From the NCBI RefSeq assembly GCF_014654895.1, contig NZ_BNBE01000002.1, positions 1,674,001-1,738,000 of the forward strand: 64,000 bases of DNA, in the 5' to 3' direction. This stretch comes from Streptomyces filamentosus (lineage in GTDB: Bacteria; Actinomycetota; Actinomycetes; Streptomycetales; Streptomycetaceae). The notes under the pieces are model-generated. The model was not told the origin of the DNA. It searched no databases and saw nothing but the letters and a program-made list of their open reading frames with translations. Positions 7,487-16,192 of the stretch are shown here, one piece after another. Every line of letters begins with the position of its first letter. Position 1 is the stretch's first letter. The position numbers and the translations under genes were made by a program.

Positions 7487-8421
7487 AGGTAGGCGGCCAG
7501 TGCGGGGGTGACGCGGTCGGCCTGCGCGGCGTCGGCCATGCTCTCGGACAGTTGCTGATGGGTGCGCGGGCCGATGACGGGGATCACCGGCGCCGGGCGG
7601 TGGGCGCGCAGCCAGGCCAGGGCCAGCCCGTGCGGAGTCATCCGCAGGGCGGCCGCCGTCTGGTGGAGCCGGGCGCGGCGCTCGCGGCCGGCCGCCGTGT
7701 CGTAGGCGGCGCTGTGGTGGGCGCTGTGCCGGCCGCTGTGGCGGGCGGCCAGGTAGCCGGCGGCGAGCGTGCGGTACGGAGTGATGGTCATGCCGTGCCG
7801 GGCGGCCATGTCCAAGTGTGCGGGGTCGGCTTCGACGAGCCAGGGTTCGGCGGGCGGATCGGCGCGCGCGGCCAGGCTCCACAGCGGCGCGGTGAGCGTC
7901 GGAGGGGTGAGCCGGATCGCCGCGGCGTACGTCGCCCAGGCCTCCAGGCGGGCGGTCGTCCAGTTGGAGGCGCCGACCCGTTCGGCGAGGCCTTCGCGGA
8001 CGGCCCGGTCGGCGGCGTCCGCGACTTCGTCGACCGGCACGGCGGTGTCGTCGCGATGCAGCACCAGGATGATGGGCCGGCCGAGACGGTCGGCGCTGCG
8101 GCGGGCGGAGGCGAGGATCGCCTCGGGGCGCAGGTCTCCCTGGTCGGGGCGGGCGGGGTCGAGTCCGGCCTTGGTGATCACCCGCATCCCGGGGGCGCCG
8201 GCGGCTTGCAGCCAGGCGCCGATCAGCGGCTCGGCCAGGAACGCGCCGTCGTGGGGGCCGTAGGTGGGAGCGGTGTCGAGGAGCCGGCCGCCGAGCTCCT
8301 GGTAGGTGTCGAGGAGATGGTGGGCGAGGTCGGCGGGCAGCGCGCGGGTGCCGAACTCGAAGGTGCCCAGCGCCGCCACCCCCGTCAGCGGGGTGGCGGC
8401 GCCCGTGGGGGCGGGGGTCAC
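7471..8421 (-). CDS. aldo/keto reductase
   Basis: A protein of 316 residues with the AKR tetrad visible: Asp and Tyr in RLLDTAPTYGPHDG (about 47-60), Lys in RVITKAGLDP (about 86) and His in IILVLHRDD (about 122). The NADPH-binding C-terminal region ends PVIPVIGPRTHQQL, the usual I-P-V-I/G-G-x-R phosphate loop. It reduces a carbonyl with NADPH; the substrate is unknown. GTG 8421 overlaps the epimerase stop as GTGA, so it is the last cistron of a five-gene coupled operon running 12640 to 7471. Its end overlaps the acyltransferase gene by 16 bases, convergent. Confidence 0.88.
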   Translation of the reverse strand: MTPAPTGAATPLTGVAALGTFEFGTRALPADLAHHLLDTYQELGGRLLDTAPTYGPHDGAFLAEPLIGAWLQAAGAPGMRVITKAGLDPARPDQGDLRPEAILASARRSADRLGRPIILVLHRDDTAVPVDEVADAADRAVREGLAERVGASNWTTARLEAWATYAAAIRLTPPTLTAPLWSLAARADPPAEPWLVEADPAHLDMAARHGMTITPYRTLAAGYLAARHSGRHSAHHSAAYDTAAGRERRARLHQTAAALRMTPHGLALAWLRAHRPAPVIPVIGPRTHQQLSESMADAAQADRVTPALAAYLQAGP

Positions 8422-9329
8422 TGGGGTGCCCCGGCCGGGGTCCAGACGGCAGCGCGGGTGCGGGCGGTGTGGGCGAGGGCCCCTTCGAGCGGCCGGGTGG
8501 GCGGCGGCCCGTAGGTAGCGGTGAACAGGGACGTGTCGGCGGTGAAGGAGCGGATCTCGTTGGGCCGGGGGCGGGTGTGGGCGAGGGTGCCGCGGCCGGT
8601 GGCGCGGATAACCGCCTGGGCCAGCTCGAGGACGGTGATGGCGTAGCCGGAGCCGACGTTGACGACGGGCAGCAGCCGGTCGGTCTGCAAGATGCGGCCG
8701 AGCATGGCGGTGGTGTCGTCGATGTGGGTCAGGTCGCGGGCCTGGGTGCCGGTGCCCTCGATCATCAGGGGTCGGTCGGCGAGGGCGGCGTCGATGAAGG
8801 CGGGGACGACCGCGTCCGGGTCCTCCCACGGGCCGTAGGTGTTGAAGAACCGGACCGTGCCGATCTGCCGGCCGGGGCCGAGGCGGGGCCGGTAGATGTC
8901 GGCCAGGTACTCGGTGGTGGCCTTCCCGGCCGCGTACGGGGAGCGGGGCCGGTGCGGGCTGGTCTCGGCCAGCGGCCCGTTCTGCTCGCCGTAGACCTCG
9001 CAGGAGGAGGCGAGGAGCAGGCGGCCGGCGCCGGAGGCCGTGAAGGTGTGGATGATGTGCCGGTCGACGGCAGTGTTGTGCTCGAAGCCGCCCGGATCGA
9101 ACGAGGCGGGGACGGACTTGTGGGCGGCCAGGTGTACGACGGTGTGGAAGTCGTCCAGGTCGGCGGGGGTGAGGGTGCGGACGTCGCGCTCCACCAGGTT
9201 CTCGGGGCGGGGCCGGGGCGAGTTCACGGACAGGTCGTCCAGGGCGGTGACGGCGTGCCCGGCGGCGCGCAGGGTGGTGGTGAGGGCGGAGCCGATGAAG
9301 CCGGCCGCGCCGGTGATCAGCAGGTTCAC
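8418..9329 (-). CDS. NAD-dependent epimerase/dehydratase (extended SDR)
   Basis: A protein of 303 residues with G-A-A-G-F-I-G at residues 7-13 for NAD, then HLAAHKSVPAS, the catalytic Ser context LLASSCEVYGE, and Y-A-A-G-K as the YxxxK pair near 143-147. VRFFNTYGPWEDPDAVVP is the classic sugar-nucleotide epimerase segment, followed by RDLTHIDDT. Expected substrates are NDP-hexoses (4-epimerisation, dehydration or decarboxylation). It is slightly short for the family. ATGA overlap with the HAD gene upstream and GTGA with the reductase downstream make it a core member of the coupled operon. Confidence 0.88.
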   Translation of the reverse strand: MNLLITGAAGFIGSALTTTLRAAGHAVTALDDLSVNSPRPRPENLVERDVRTLTPADLDDFHTVVHLAAHKSVPASFDPGGFEHNTAVDRHIIHTFTASGAGRLLLASSCEVYGEQNGPLAETSPHRPRSPYAAGKATTEYLADIYRPRLGPGRQIGTVRFFNTYGPWEDPDAVVPAFIDAALADRPLMIEGTGTQARDLTHIDDTTAMLGRILQTDRLLPVVNVGSGYAITVLELAQAVIRATGRGTLAHTRPRPNEIRSFTADTSLFTATYGPPPTRPLEGALAHTARTRAAVWTPAGAPQ

Positions 9330-9979
9330 GAGGGGTCCTTGGCGGGGTCGAGGGTGTCGAGGTAGGAGGCCAGGGCGGCGGGGTCCTGGTAGGTGTGGGC
9401 GCGGATGCCGAGCTCGGTCGCGGCGTCGGTGACGAGGGCGATGTCGTCGATGAGGACGAGGTGCTCGCGGGTGGTGTGGTGGGCGGCGGCGACGTGGTCG
9501 AAGAACGCCGCGCCGGGCTTGGTGGCCCCGATCTCGTGCGAGCAGTGCACCGTGTCCAGCACCGGCAGTTCCTCGCGAAACAGGTCTCGCCAGAACGCGG
9601 CGTGCAGCACGTTGGTGTTGGAGACCCCGACGACCGCGTCGAAGCGGCGGCGGACCGCCGGGGCGGCCAGCAGGGTGAGCAGGGCGGGGTCGGTGGTGCC
9701 GTAGATCGAGTTCCAGCCCGCCTCAAGCTGCTCGTCGTTCAGGTCCACGGCCAGGAGGCGGCGCAGGTGCTCCAGGTAGTCGGCGGGTTCGATCTCGCCG
9801 CGTTCGAAGGCGTCGAAGGGGGCGTCGATCAGCCAGCGCTCCCGCAGCTGCTCGGGGTCCTGCCCGGCGGCGTCGGCCCATGCGTCGAGGGCCTTCAGGA
9901 AGGAGTAGCTGAAGAAGACGCCGCCCATGTCGACGAGCAGGACGCGGCGGGGTCGGTCAGATGAGGGCATGGGTGGCAC
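9326..9979 (-). CDS. HAD-superfamily hydrolase
   Basis: A protein of 217 residues. Motif I is LLVDMGGVFF (D-x-G form, so the second acid usually found in phosphatases is replaced by Gly). Motif II is VVGVSNTN, motif III Lys lies in IGATKPGAAFF and motif IV is VLIDDI. The helical cap lies between residues 20 and 90. The D-x-G pattern is common in YihX/epoxide-hydrolase-like HADs. The likely role is dephosphorylation of a sugar or carboxyl intermediate in the operon. GTG 9979 (or ATG 9970) overlaps the ligase stop by 14-23 bases; its end overlaps the epimerase as ATGA. Confidence 0.85.
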   Translation of the reverse strand: MPPMPSSDRPRRVLLVDMGGVFFSYSFLKALDAWADAAGQDPEQLRERWLIDAPFDAFERGEIEPADYLEHLRRLLAVDLNDEQLEAGWNSIYGTTDPALLTLLAAPAVRRRFDAVVGVSNTNVLHAAFWRDLFREELPVLDTVHCSHEIGATKPGAAFFDHVAAAHHTTREHLVLIDDIALVTDAATELGIRAHTYQDPAALASYLDTLDPAKDPS

Positions 9980-11510
9980 GGGTGGTCTCCAGGGTCGGCA
10001 GAAGGTGGCTGTAGTGGACGGTGATCAGGTCGCGGCGGGGTTTACCGGTGGAGGTGACCAAGAGGAGGTCGGGCCACCGGTCGGGCAGGACGTGGACGGC
10101 CTCCAGGTCGCAGTAGGGCAGTTCGCCTTCGCGCCGGGCCGTCTCGATGCCGTGGAACAGCTCGCCCTCCAGCGCAGCGACCCGGTCGGGCAGCCAGTCG
10201 GCGGTGGTGGGCGCGGAGACGAGGGCGACGGCGCGGGGCAGACCGGGGCCGAGCAGGCACGCGGCGTCGACGGCGGGGTGGGTGAGCAGGTGCGCCTCGA
10301 TCGGTTCGGGGTGGAGCATCTCGCCCGCGCCGGTCTTGAACGCCGATCCGATCCGGCCGGTCAGGCACAGCCCGCCGGACGCGTCCTCGACGGTTCTCAC
10401 AAGGTCGCCGGTGTGCAGCCAGCCGTCCGCGTCGGTGACCGCGCTCAGCCGCGGCCACTGCTCGACGTATCCGGCGGCCACATGGGGGCCGCGCAGCAGG
10501 AGTTGGCCGTCGTCGTCGATCCGGTGGTCCACGCCGACCGGCCGGCCCAGCCCGGGGGTGGTGGCGTCGTCCTGGTGGAAGGCGGGGACGGTGGTCTCAG
10601 TGGCGCCATAGGCGCCGCAGATCCGCAGTCCCGTGTGCTGGTGAAGGGTGTCGGCGACCGTGCGGTCGAGGGCGGCGGCACCGTTGACGGCGGTGCGCAC
10701 CTGGGCCAGGGCCTGCCGCAGCCGCTGTCCGCTGTCGCCCGGCTGCTGGCAGGCGGCGGCCAGGCGGGCCCAGACCTGGGGGACGCCGAGCAGGGTGTCC
10801 GCCTGGTGCTGGCACAGGTCCTGTTCGAGACGGGCCGGAGTGGAGGCGATGACGGTGGTCCCGTACAGGCACATCAGGGTGTGGCCCATGATCCGCTGGG
10901 CGATGTGGGAGACGGGCAGGTAGGACAGGGTGCGCACGGGCCGGCCGGTCCACTGGGCGGTCCAGGTGTCGGTGCCGTGCACCAGGGCCGCCTCGGTGAG
11001 GGCGACGGCGCGCGGCACGCCGGTGGTGCCGGAGGTGAAGACGATGGTGGCGGTCTGTTCCAGTCGGCGTCCGGCCAGGCGGTGGGCTGCCGTGCGCCAC
11101 TGCGCGGGGGTGCCGCCCGGCCGGGTGCTCCGCTCGTCCACGGTGAGCACCGGCGTCCGGGCGTGGCCGGCGACGGCGGCGGGCGCGCCGTCGCCGACGG
11201 TGTCCAGGACGACGGCGGGCTGCACCACCGGCCACAGCGCGGCGAGTTGGTCGTGCGGCAGGTCCGGCAGAACGGCGGGGACCCCGCCGGCCAGAAGGAC
11301 GGCCAGGTCCGCGACGGAGAACAGCGGGCCCGGCCCGGTGCGCAGCAGCACGACGCGCCCGGTCACGTCGGTGGTGGCGCGCAACTGCTGAGTGAGGGTC
11401 AGTGCCCGGCCGAGGACCTCGTCGAACGTCCAGACGGTGCCGTTCAGGTCGACGACGGCCGGCCGGTTGCCGGGGTGGGTGAGGAAGCGCGTAAGGAGAC
11501 GGTCGGCCAT
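9957..11510 (-). CDS. AMP-forming acyl-CoA/aryl-acid ligase
   Basis: A protein of 517 residues with the adenylation signatures in order: TIVFTSGTTGVPRAVAL (A3, Arg in place of the usual Lys), ICGAYGATET (A5), GWLHTGDLVR (A7), TGRIGSAFKTGAGEMLHPEPIE (A8) and STGKPRRDL (A10 with the catalytic Lys). It activates a carboxylic acid as acyl-AMP for transfer to CoA or a carrier protein. The acid cannot be deduced by eye. ATG 11510 overlaps the dehydrogenase stop as TGATG. No carrier protein, PKS or NRPS lies within the window, so the acceptor must be CoA or encoded elsewhere. Confidence 0.9.
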   Translation of the reverse strand: MADRLLTRFLTHPGNRPAVVDLNGTVWTFDEVLGRALTLTQQLRATTDVTGRVVLLRTGPGPLFSVADLAVLLAGGVPAVLPDLPHDQLAALWPVVQPAVVLDTVGDGAPAAVAGHARTPVLTVDERSTRPGGTPAQWRTAAHRLAGRRLEQTATIVFTSGTTGVPRAVALTEAALVHGTDTWTAQWTGRPVRTLSYLPVSHIAQRIMGHTLMCLYGTTVIASTPARLEQDLCQHQADTLLGVPQVWARLAAACQQPGDSGQRLRQALAQVRTAVNGAAALDRTVADTLHQHTGLRICGAYGATETTVPAFHQDDATTPGLGRPVGVDHRIDDDGQLLLRGPHVAAGYVEQWPRLSAVTDADGWLHTGDLVRTVEDASGGLCLTGRIGSAFKTGAGEMLHPEPIEAHLLTHPAVDAACLLGPGLPRAVALVSAPTTADWLPDRVAALEGELFHGIETARREGELPYCDLEAVHVLPDRWPDLLLVTSTGKPRRDLITVHYSHLLPTLETTRATHALI

Positions 11511-12640
11511 CACAGGTCCAGGGCGGTGGTCGCGGTCAGGTGGTGGGCTGCGGCGAGCTGGCGGCCGCGGGCGGCGACGAGCGCGTGGCGGGAGATGGTC
11601 AGGGCGTCGCGCCAGCAGCCCTCCAGGCCCGCGGCGCGGTGGATCGCGGCCGCCCCGGCGGCGTCGAACAGCGTCCGGCACGCGGCCTCGGCGGCCTCGG
11701 CCATCTGACAGCACGCGGTGCGCAGCAGCGCCCGCTGTCCCGGGCTGACGTGGCCGGTCAGCGCGCTGCTCCACGCGGCGTCGGTCGCGGCGTCCAGCAG
11801 GGCGGCCGCGGCGCGCAGGCGGCCGTCGGCCTGGTCGAAAGCGGCCTGGACCGCGGGCTGTCCGGCCATCGGACCGGTGCCGTAGCGGCTGGTGGTGGTC
11901 GAGACGAGCCGGGTGAACGCGGCCCGGGCCCGCTCGCCGGTCGCGCGGGCGACCTCGGCGATACATCCGGCGAGCAGCCCGTACAGGGGGTAGCGGTACA
12001 GCGCCCCGTCCGCGAGCGGCGGGTCGGTCAGGCTGATGCTGTGCGCGGGCGGCAGCAGGGTGTCGCAGGCGACCGTGTAGGAGGCGCTGCCGCGCAGCCC
12101 GAGCGCGTCCCAGTCCTCCTCGACCGTCAGCTGGTCACGCGGGACGAGCCACCAGCGGGTACCCGTCATGCCGGAGCTGTCGGCCGGGGCCGCGAGGGCG
12201 GCCAAGGTCATCGCCGGTGCCCCGGTGACCAGCGGCCAGCGCCCCCGCAGCCGCACCCCGTCGCCCTCCCGCGCGGCCCGGCCGATCGGCACCGAGGAGC
12301 CGGCAACCACCAGGGCGGGGCCGGCCAGGTCGCGGGCCGTCTGCACGTCCAGGCGTGACAGGAACGCCCCGGCCGGAGCGTGGATCGCCGTCACCCACCC
12401 GGCGGCCGGGTCCGCGAGGGCGACCTCGCGCACCGCCAGAAGGATCTGCGGCACATCCCACTGCTGGCCCCCGCAGTGGGACGGCAGCGCGGCCCGGGGC
12501 AACACCGAACTGGTCAGCGCCTCCCACACCTGCGGGTGCAAGGTCCCGGTCCGCTCCCCGAACTCCCGGTGATCCGCGGCAGCCCGGCACAGCTGCTCCA
12601 CGGCCGCGAGGGCAGGGCGCTCTTGGACAAGGGTCATCAC
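11510..12640 (-). CDS. acyl-CoA dehydrogenase-like flavoprotein
   Basis: A protein of 376 residues with acyl-CoA dehydrogenase layout. An N-terminal helical part (AVEQLCRAAADHREFGERTG) is followed by ALADPAAGWVTAIHAPAGAFLS and a beta domain, VRLRGRWPLVTGAPAMTLAALAAP. The helical C-terminus ends EGCWRDALTISRHALVAARGRQLAA, where the RDA/TISRH segment resembles the flavin monooxygenase branch (HsaA, DszC). No clear catalytic glutamate of true dehydrogenases is evident, so hydroxylation or N-oxidation is as likely as desaturation. It is the first gene of the coupled operon. ATG 12640 is the start, with the promoter probably in 12641-12720. Confidence 0.78.
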   Translation of the reverse strand: MMTLVQERPALAAVEQLCRAAADHREFGERTGTLHPQVWEALTSSVLPRAALPSHCGGQQWDVPQILLAVREVALADPAAGWVTAIHAPAGAFLSRLDVQTARDLAGPALVVAGSSVPIGRAAREGDGVRLRGRWPLVTGAPAMTLAALAAPADSSGMTGTRWWLVPRDQLTVEEDWDALGLRGSASYTVACDTLLPPAHSISLTDPPLADGALYRYPLYGLLAGCIAEVARATGERARAAFTRLVSTTTSRYGTGPMAGQPAVQAAFDQADGRLRAAAALLDAATDAAWSSALTGHVSPGQRALLRTACCQMAEAAEAACRTLFDAAGAAAIHRAAGLEGCWRDALTISRHALVAARGRQLAAAHHLTATTALDL

Positions 12641-12720
12641 GAATCTCCACTCGGATCAGGTCGAGAACAAGGTGAAGGTGCCGCCGACGGCGGCGAAGAA
12701 GCAGGGAGGGGTGGCCCGGG

Positions 12721-13650
12721 TCAGTGACGGGCGGGGGCGGCGAGCAGGTCGCGCAGGGCGGTGGCGACCGCGTCCAGGAGTTCGCGTGTCAGCCAGCCCG
12801 GCCCCACCTCGCGGTCCAGCACCTGTCCGGCGGTGCCGACCAGGTGGCAGGCCAGCGCCGCCGCTTCGGCGGGTGCCAGCGTCTGGGCGAGCAGTGCGGC
12901 GGCGGCGCCGGCAAGCACGTCACCCGAGCCGTGCCGGGCGAGCCCCGGGTACCCGGCGGGCACCAGCAGGGTCTGGGTGCCGTCGGTGATCAGATCCGGA
13001 TCGCCCTTGGCCACCATCACCGCGCCGGTCTCCCGGGCCGACTGCGCCAGTGCCGCCGGGTCGACCGCCCCACCGCGCCCTGCTCGGCCGACCGGGCCGG
13101 ATCCGGCGAGCAGGGCGTGTGCCTCGGCCCGGTTGAGCAGGACCAGGTCCGCGCCCAAGTGCCGAAGCCGCTCCCGGGCGCGGGGGCCGCCGCCCAGCGA
13201 GCCGTCGACCACCAGCGCAGCACCCCGGTCGTGGTCCCGGACCTCCTGCAGGGCATCCAGCACCCTCCCGGCCACCGGACTGCCGCCCAGCCCCGGACCG
13301 ACCAGCCACACCACCCGGCCCCGGGCCCCCGTCTCGATCAGGCGCCGCGCCATCCGCCGCGAGACCCGGGCCGCCGCCGCCACCGCGGCGGCATCCAGCT
13401 CGGACCCCAGTCCCGCGATCAGATGTGCCTCCAAGGCCACCTGCTGCGCCGCCGGGGCGGGCGGGGCCGCGACGCGCACCCCGTGGGCCCCGGCCCGCCG
13501 GGCCGCCAGCGCCGCCACGTACGGCGGGCCGGGGTACTCGCGCGAGCCGCCGATCACCATCACCAGCCCGCCGTCGCCCTTCACTCCCCCGCCGGCCACG
13601 GCGACGGCCCGCAGCGCCAACTCCCGGGCGCACGAACGCTCCACGTGCAC
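12721..13650 (-). CDS. NAD(P)HX dehydratase-like / ribokinase-fold protein (YjeF C-terminal type)
   Basis: About 309 residues. KGDGGLVMVIGGSREYPGPP resembles the K-G-x-x-G-x-x-x-V-I-G-G-S-x-x-Y-x-G opening of ADP-dependent NAD(P)H-hydrate dehydratases. A later VMVAKGDPDLI and LARHGSGDVLAGAAAALLAQ give the G-x-G-D catalytic-Asp motif. It lacks the epimerase domain found in two-domain housekeeping enzymes. GTG 13650 gives a normal N-terminus; GTG 13722 is a longer alternative. It lies divergent from a trpD-like gene. A housekeeping repair role is known for the family, but the context beside trpD hints at a specialised use, which is inference. Confidence 0.75.
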   Translation of the reverse strand: MHVERSCARELALRAVAVAGGGVKGDGGLVMVIGGSREYPGPPYVAALAARRAGAHGVRVAAPPAPAAQQVALEAHLIAGLGSELDAAAVAAAARVSRRMARRLIETGARGRVVWLVGPGLGGSPVAGRVLDALQEVRDHDRGAALVVDGSLGGGPRARERLRHLGADLVLLNRAEAHALLAGSGPVGRAGRGGAVDPAALAQSARETGAVMVAKGDPDLITDGTQTLLVPAGYPGLARHGSGDVLAGAAAALLAQTLAPAEAAALACHLVGTAGQVLDREVGPGWLTRELLDAVATALRDLLAAPARH

Positions 13651-13764
13651 AGCCCCGGCGCCACCGGCCCCGCGAACCTGGCCGTATGACGCTTCGTCAG
13701 TCTGTAGGCTCGGAGCAAACACCCGCGCCGGCACCCGGCGCCGGGCCGCTTCGAGGGGAACCCC

Positions 13765-14817
13765 GTGACCGCACCCACCCGTACCTGGCCGCACCTTCTC
13801 GCCACCCTGCTGCGCGGCGAGGACCTCACGGCGGACGACACCAGGTGGGCAATGCGCGCGGTCATGGACGACGACCACGAGCCGGTCGCCCTGGCCGGCT
13901 TCCTCGTCGCGCTGCGCGCCAAGGGCGAGAGCCCCGCCGAGCTCGGCGGCCTGCTCGACGCCCTCATGGAGCGCGTCGTCCCGCTGCCCGTCGACGGCTC
14001 CGGGGTCCTTGACATCGTCGGCACCGGCGGCGACGGCGCGCACACCGTCAACATCTCCACCATGGCAGCGATCGTCACCGCCGCCGCCGGAGCCCCGGTG
14101 GTGAAGAACGGCGGCCGCTCCGTCTCCAGCAAGAGCGGCTCCGCCGACGTCCTGGAACAGCTCGGCGTGCCCCTCAACCTCAGCCCCGAGCAGGTCGCCC
14201 AGTGCGTCCACGACCTCGGCATCGGCTTCACCTTCGCCCCCGCCTTCCACCGGGGCCTGCGCCACGCCTCCCCCGTGCGCCGCACCCTCGGCGTGCCCAC
14301 CGCGATCAACTACATTGCCCCGCTGACCAACCCGGCCCGCCCCGGCACCGCTCTGGTCGGCTGCTCCAACCTCCAGCTCGCCCCCCACCTGGCCACCGTG
14401 CTCGCCGCCCGCGGAACCCGGGCACTGGTCGTCCGCGGCCAGGACGGCCTGGACGAGATCACCACGGCCGCCGTCACCGACGTATGGCACGCCGACGACA
14501 GCGGTGTGCACCGGACCACGTTCGACACCGCCCGCTTCGGCCTCGCCCGCCCCGGTGCGGACGCGCTGCGCGGCGGGGACGCCGGCTACAACGCCAACGC
14601 CGTCCACACCGTGCTCTCCGGCGCCCCAGGGGCCGCCCGCGACGCCGTCCTCGCCAACACTGCCGGAGCCCTCGCCGCCCACAACGCCACGGCCGGCCTC
14701 GAGGACGCCTTCGCCGATGGCCTGGACCGGGCCCGCGTCGCGATCGACAGCGGAGCCGCCGCAGACCTGCTCGCCCGGTGGACCAAGCTCGCCACCGCGC
14801 TGGCCGCCCCTCGCTGA
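13765..14817 (+). CDS. trpD: anthranilate phosphoribosyltransferase-like protein
   Basis: A protein of 350 residues with the family landmarks: the helical head, LDIVGTGGDGAHTVNIST (PRPP loop), SSKSGSADVLEQLGV, LRHASPVRRTLGVPT and ALVVRGQDGLDEIT. The normal K-H-G-N-R motif, whose His and Asn touch anthranilate in studied enzymes, reads K-N-G-G-R, and the usual L-G-P-L-T-N-P reads I-A-P-L-T-N-P. The PRPP site is therefore kept while the acceptor site is altered. GTG 13765 has GAGGGGAA at 13753-13760. No other trp genes are near, so a secondary-metabolic phosphoribosyl transfer is plausible. Confidence 0.85.
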   Translation: MTAPTRTWPHLLATLLRGEDLTADDTRWAMRAVMDDDHEPVALAGFLVALRAKGESPAELGGLLDALMERVVPLPVDGSGVLDIVGTGGDGAHTVNISTMAAIVTAAAGAPVVKNGGRSVSSKSGSADVLEQLGVPLNLSPEQVAQCVHDLGIGFTFAPAFHRGLRHASPVRRTLGVPTAINYIAPLTNPARPGTALVGCSNLQLAPHLATVLAARGTRALVVRGQDGLDEITTAAVTDVWHADDSGVHRTTFDTARFGLARPGADALRGGDAGYNANAVHTVLSGAPGAARDAVLANTAGALAAHNATAGLEDAFADGLDRARVAIDSGAAADLLARWTKLATALAAPR

Positions 14818-14831
14818 CCTCATCACTCCGC

Positions 14832-15665
14832 TCACCGCACGGCCCCGCCCGTCAGCAGCGGGACCTGCCGCGACCACCGCTCCACCGCCTCCCACCGCCG
14901 GCCGACGCCCGCCGCGGTGATATCCCGTACGAGCTCCGCGAACGCCGCCCCCCGCTGCGCCGGCACTCGACCCGGAAGGCTGTCCGCGGCGGCCCGTCCC
15001 TTCGCGGGATCCGGGTAGGCCGCCATGACTGCCGCGAGCGGGGCCTGCACGACCGACTGCGGTGCGCTCGGGCTGGACGCGTGCGCGGATGCCACCAACG
15101 CGGCCCGCTCCCGCCAGGGCAGGAACGCCGCAAGCTCCCGGACCACATCCAGCGGGTCGTCGCTGGTGTGCACCATGGTCAGCAACCGGTTGGGACTCCC
15201 CGCCACCGATCGCAGCGAGTCCGCCTCCCGGCCGGCCGGGTCGTTCCCGCCCTTCAAGCGCGTCAGCCGTCGCGCGGCGTCACCGCCCGGGTGGCGGTAC
15301 AGCACCAGCAACCCCGGCCCCAGCCCCACCACGGTGTCCAGCAGCAGCAGCCGCTCCGCGGTCGCGCGACGGAGCTGCCACCACCACAACAGCCTGACTC
15401 CGGCCCGCTCCAGCCGTACGGCGCTCGCGCCCACCGGTGTGAAGCCGTCGGCTTCCACCCTCGCGAGCACGTCCGCCGCGGTGCCGGCCGCCATGGCATC
15501 CGGCCGCACCCACAGCAGTGCAGTCTCGGAGGCGAACCGCTCCGCTTCGCCCGCGCCGAGTACGCCCACCAGCGTCGCCCAGCCCTCCCGCACCAGCGGG
15601 TCGAAGGCATAGTGCTGTGCCTTCTCCGGCTCTCGGGTCAGGCGGTTCGGGGCAGGAGCGGGCAT
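14832..15665 (-). CDS. nucleoside-diphosphate-kinase-like protein with long C-terminal part
   Basis: About 277 residues. ALLWVRPDAMAAGTAADVLA matches the NDK opening L-x-x-x-K-P-D-x-V (Arg for Lys). LTRLKGGNDPAGREADSLRS matches the P-G-T-I-R segment, and NRLLTMVHTSDDPLDVVREL matches N-x-V-H-x-S-D-S with the phospho-accepting His retained. Beyond about residue 160 it has about 115 helical residues of unknown role ending QVPLLTGGAVR. True NDK is about 140 residues. It is convergent with trpD, 14 bases apart. ATG 15665 is used; ATG 15686 is also possible. The activity is uncertain because the Lys is replaced. Confidence 0.65.
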   Translation of the reverse strand: MPAPAPNRLTREPEKAQHYAFDPLVREGWATLVGVLGAGEAERFASETALLWVRPDAMAAGTAADVLARVEADGFTPVGASAVRLERAGVRLLWWWQLRRATAERLLLLDTVVGLGPGLLVLYRHPGGDAARRLTRLKGGNDPAGREADSLRSVAGSPNRLLTMVHTSDDPLDVVRELAAFLPWRERAALVASAHASSPSAPQSVVQAPLAAVMAAYPDPAKGRAAADSLPGRVPAQRGAAFAELVRDITAAGVGRRWEAVERWSRQVPLLTGGAVR

Positions 15666-16192
15666 GTCCGCCCACCCCTGCCCCATGGTCGCCGCCGTCC
15701 TGACCGATGTCGTCACCGCGCTCCCTCCGCTGCTGCCGACTGTGTTCCTCGCCAAGCACACCGCGGGCGTGCGGACGAGCACAGAGGTCAAGAGCGTGAA
15801 CGCCGTGAACGCAGGATCGCTTGTGTGAATCTGCGTGAAACCAAAGTTCGGACCAGAAGGGGCTGGATTCCGCACGGTCGGCGCGGCGGTGCTGGCCGAG
15901 CGGAGCATGCGCGGCGAAGGTCACGGCACAAAGTGCCGCGCCGCCGCCCCCGCCTCGCGGCGCCCGAGATCACCACGGAGACGCAGGCGCCCAGGCAGCG
16001 CGGCGCCTGACCACCCCCTGGCGGCGATGATGCACCCGCGTCCCGAATCGACGCATCCTCTCCGACGGCGCGCACTGCCGCGCTACGGTTGTCCCGCCTC
16101 CTGGTGAGGCTCCAACCCCGTTCGGACGCGGCGTCCGTCACCTCCGTTGACGCGGAGGACATCGCGTCCCGGCCGTTGCTCTCCGGCTCACC
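15666..16192. other. non-coding gap before the peptide gene
   Basis: No frame shows convincing coding character. The stretch 15780-15860 is poorer in GC than the surroundings (GAATCTGCGTGAAACC) and may hold promoters for the kinase-like gene on the minus strand. Nothing else is recognised. Confidence 0.35.
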
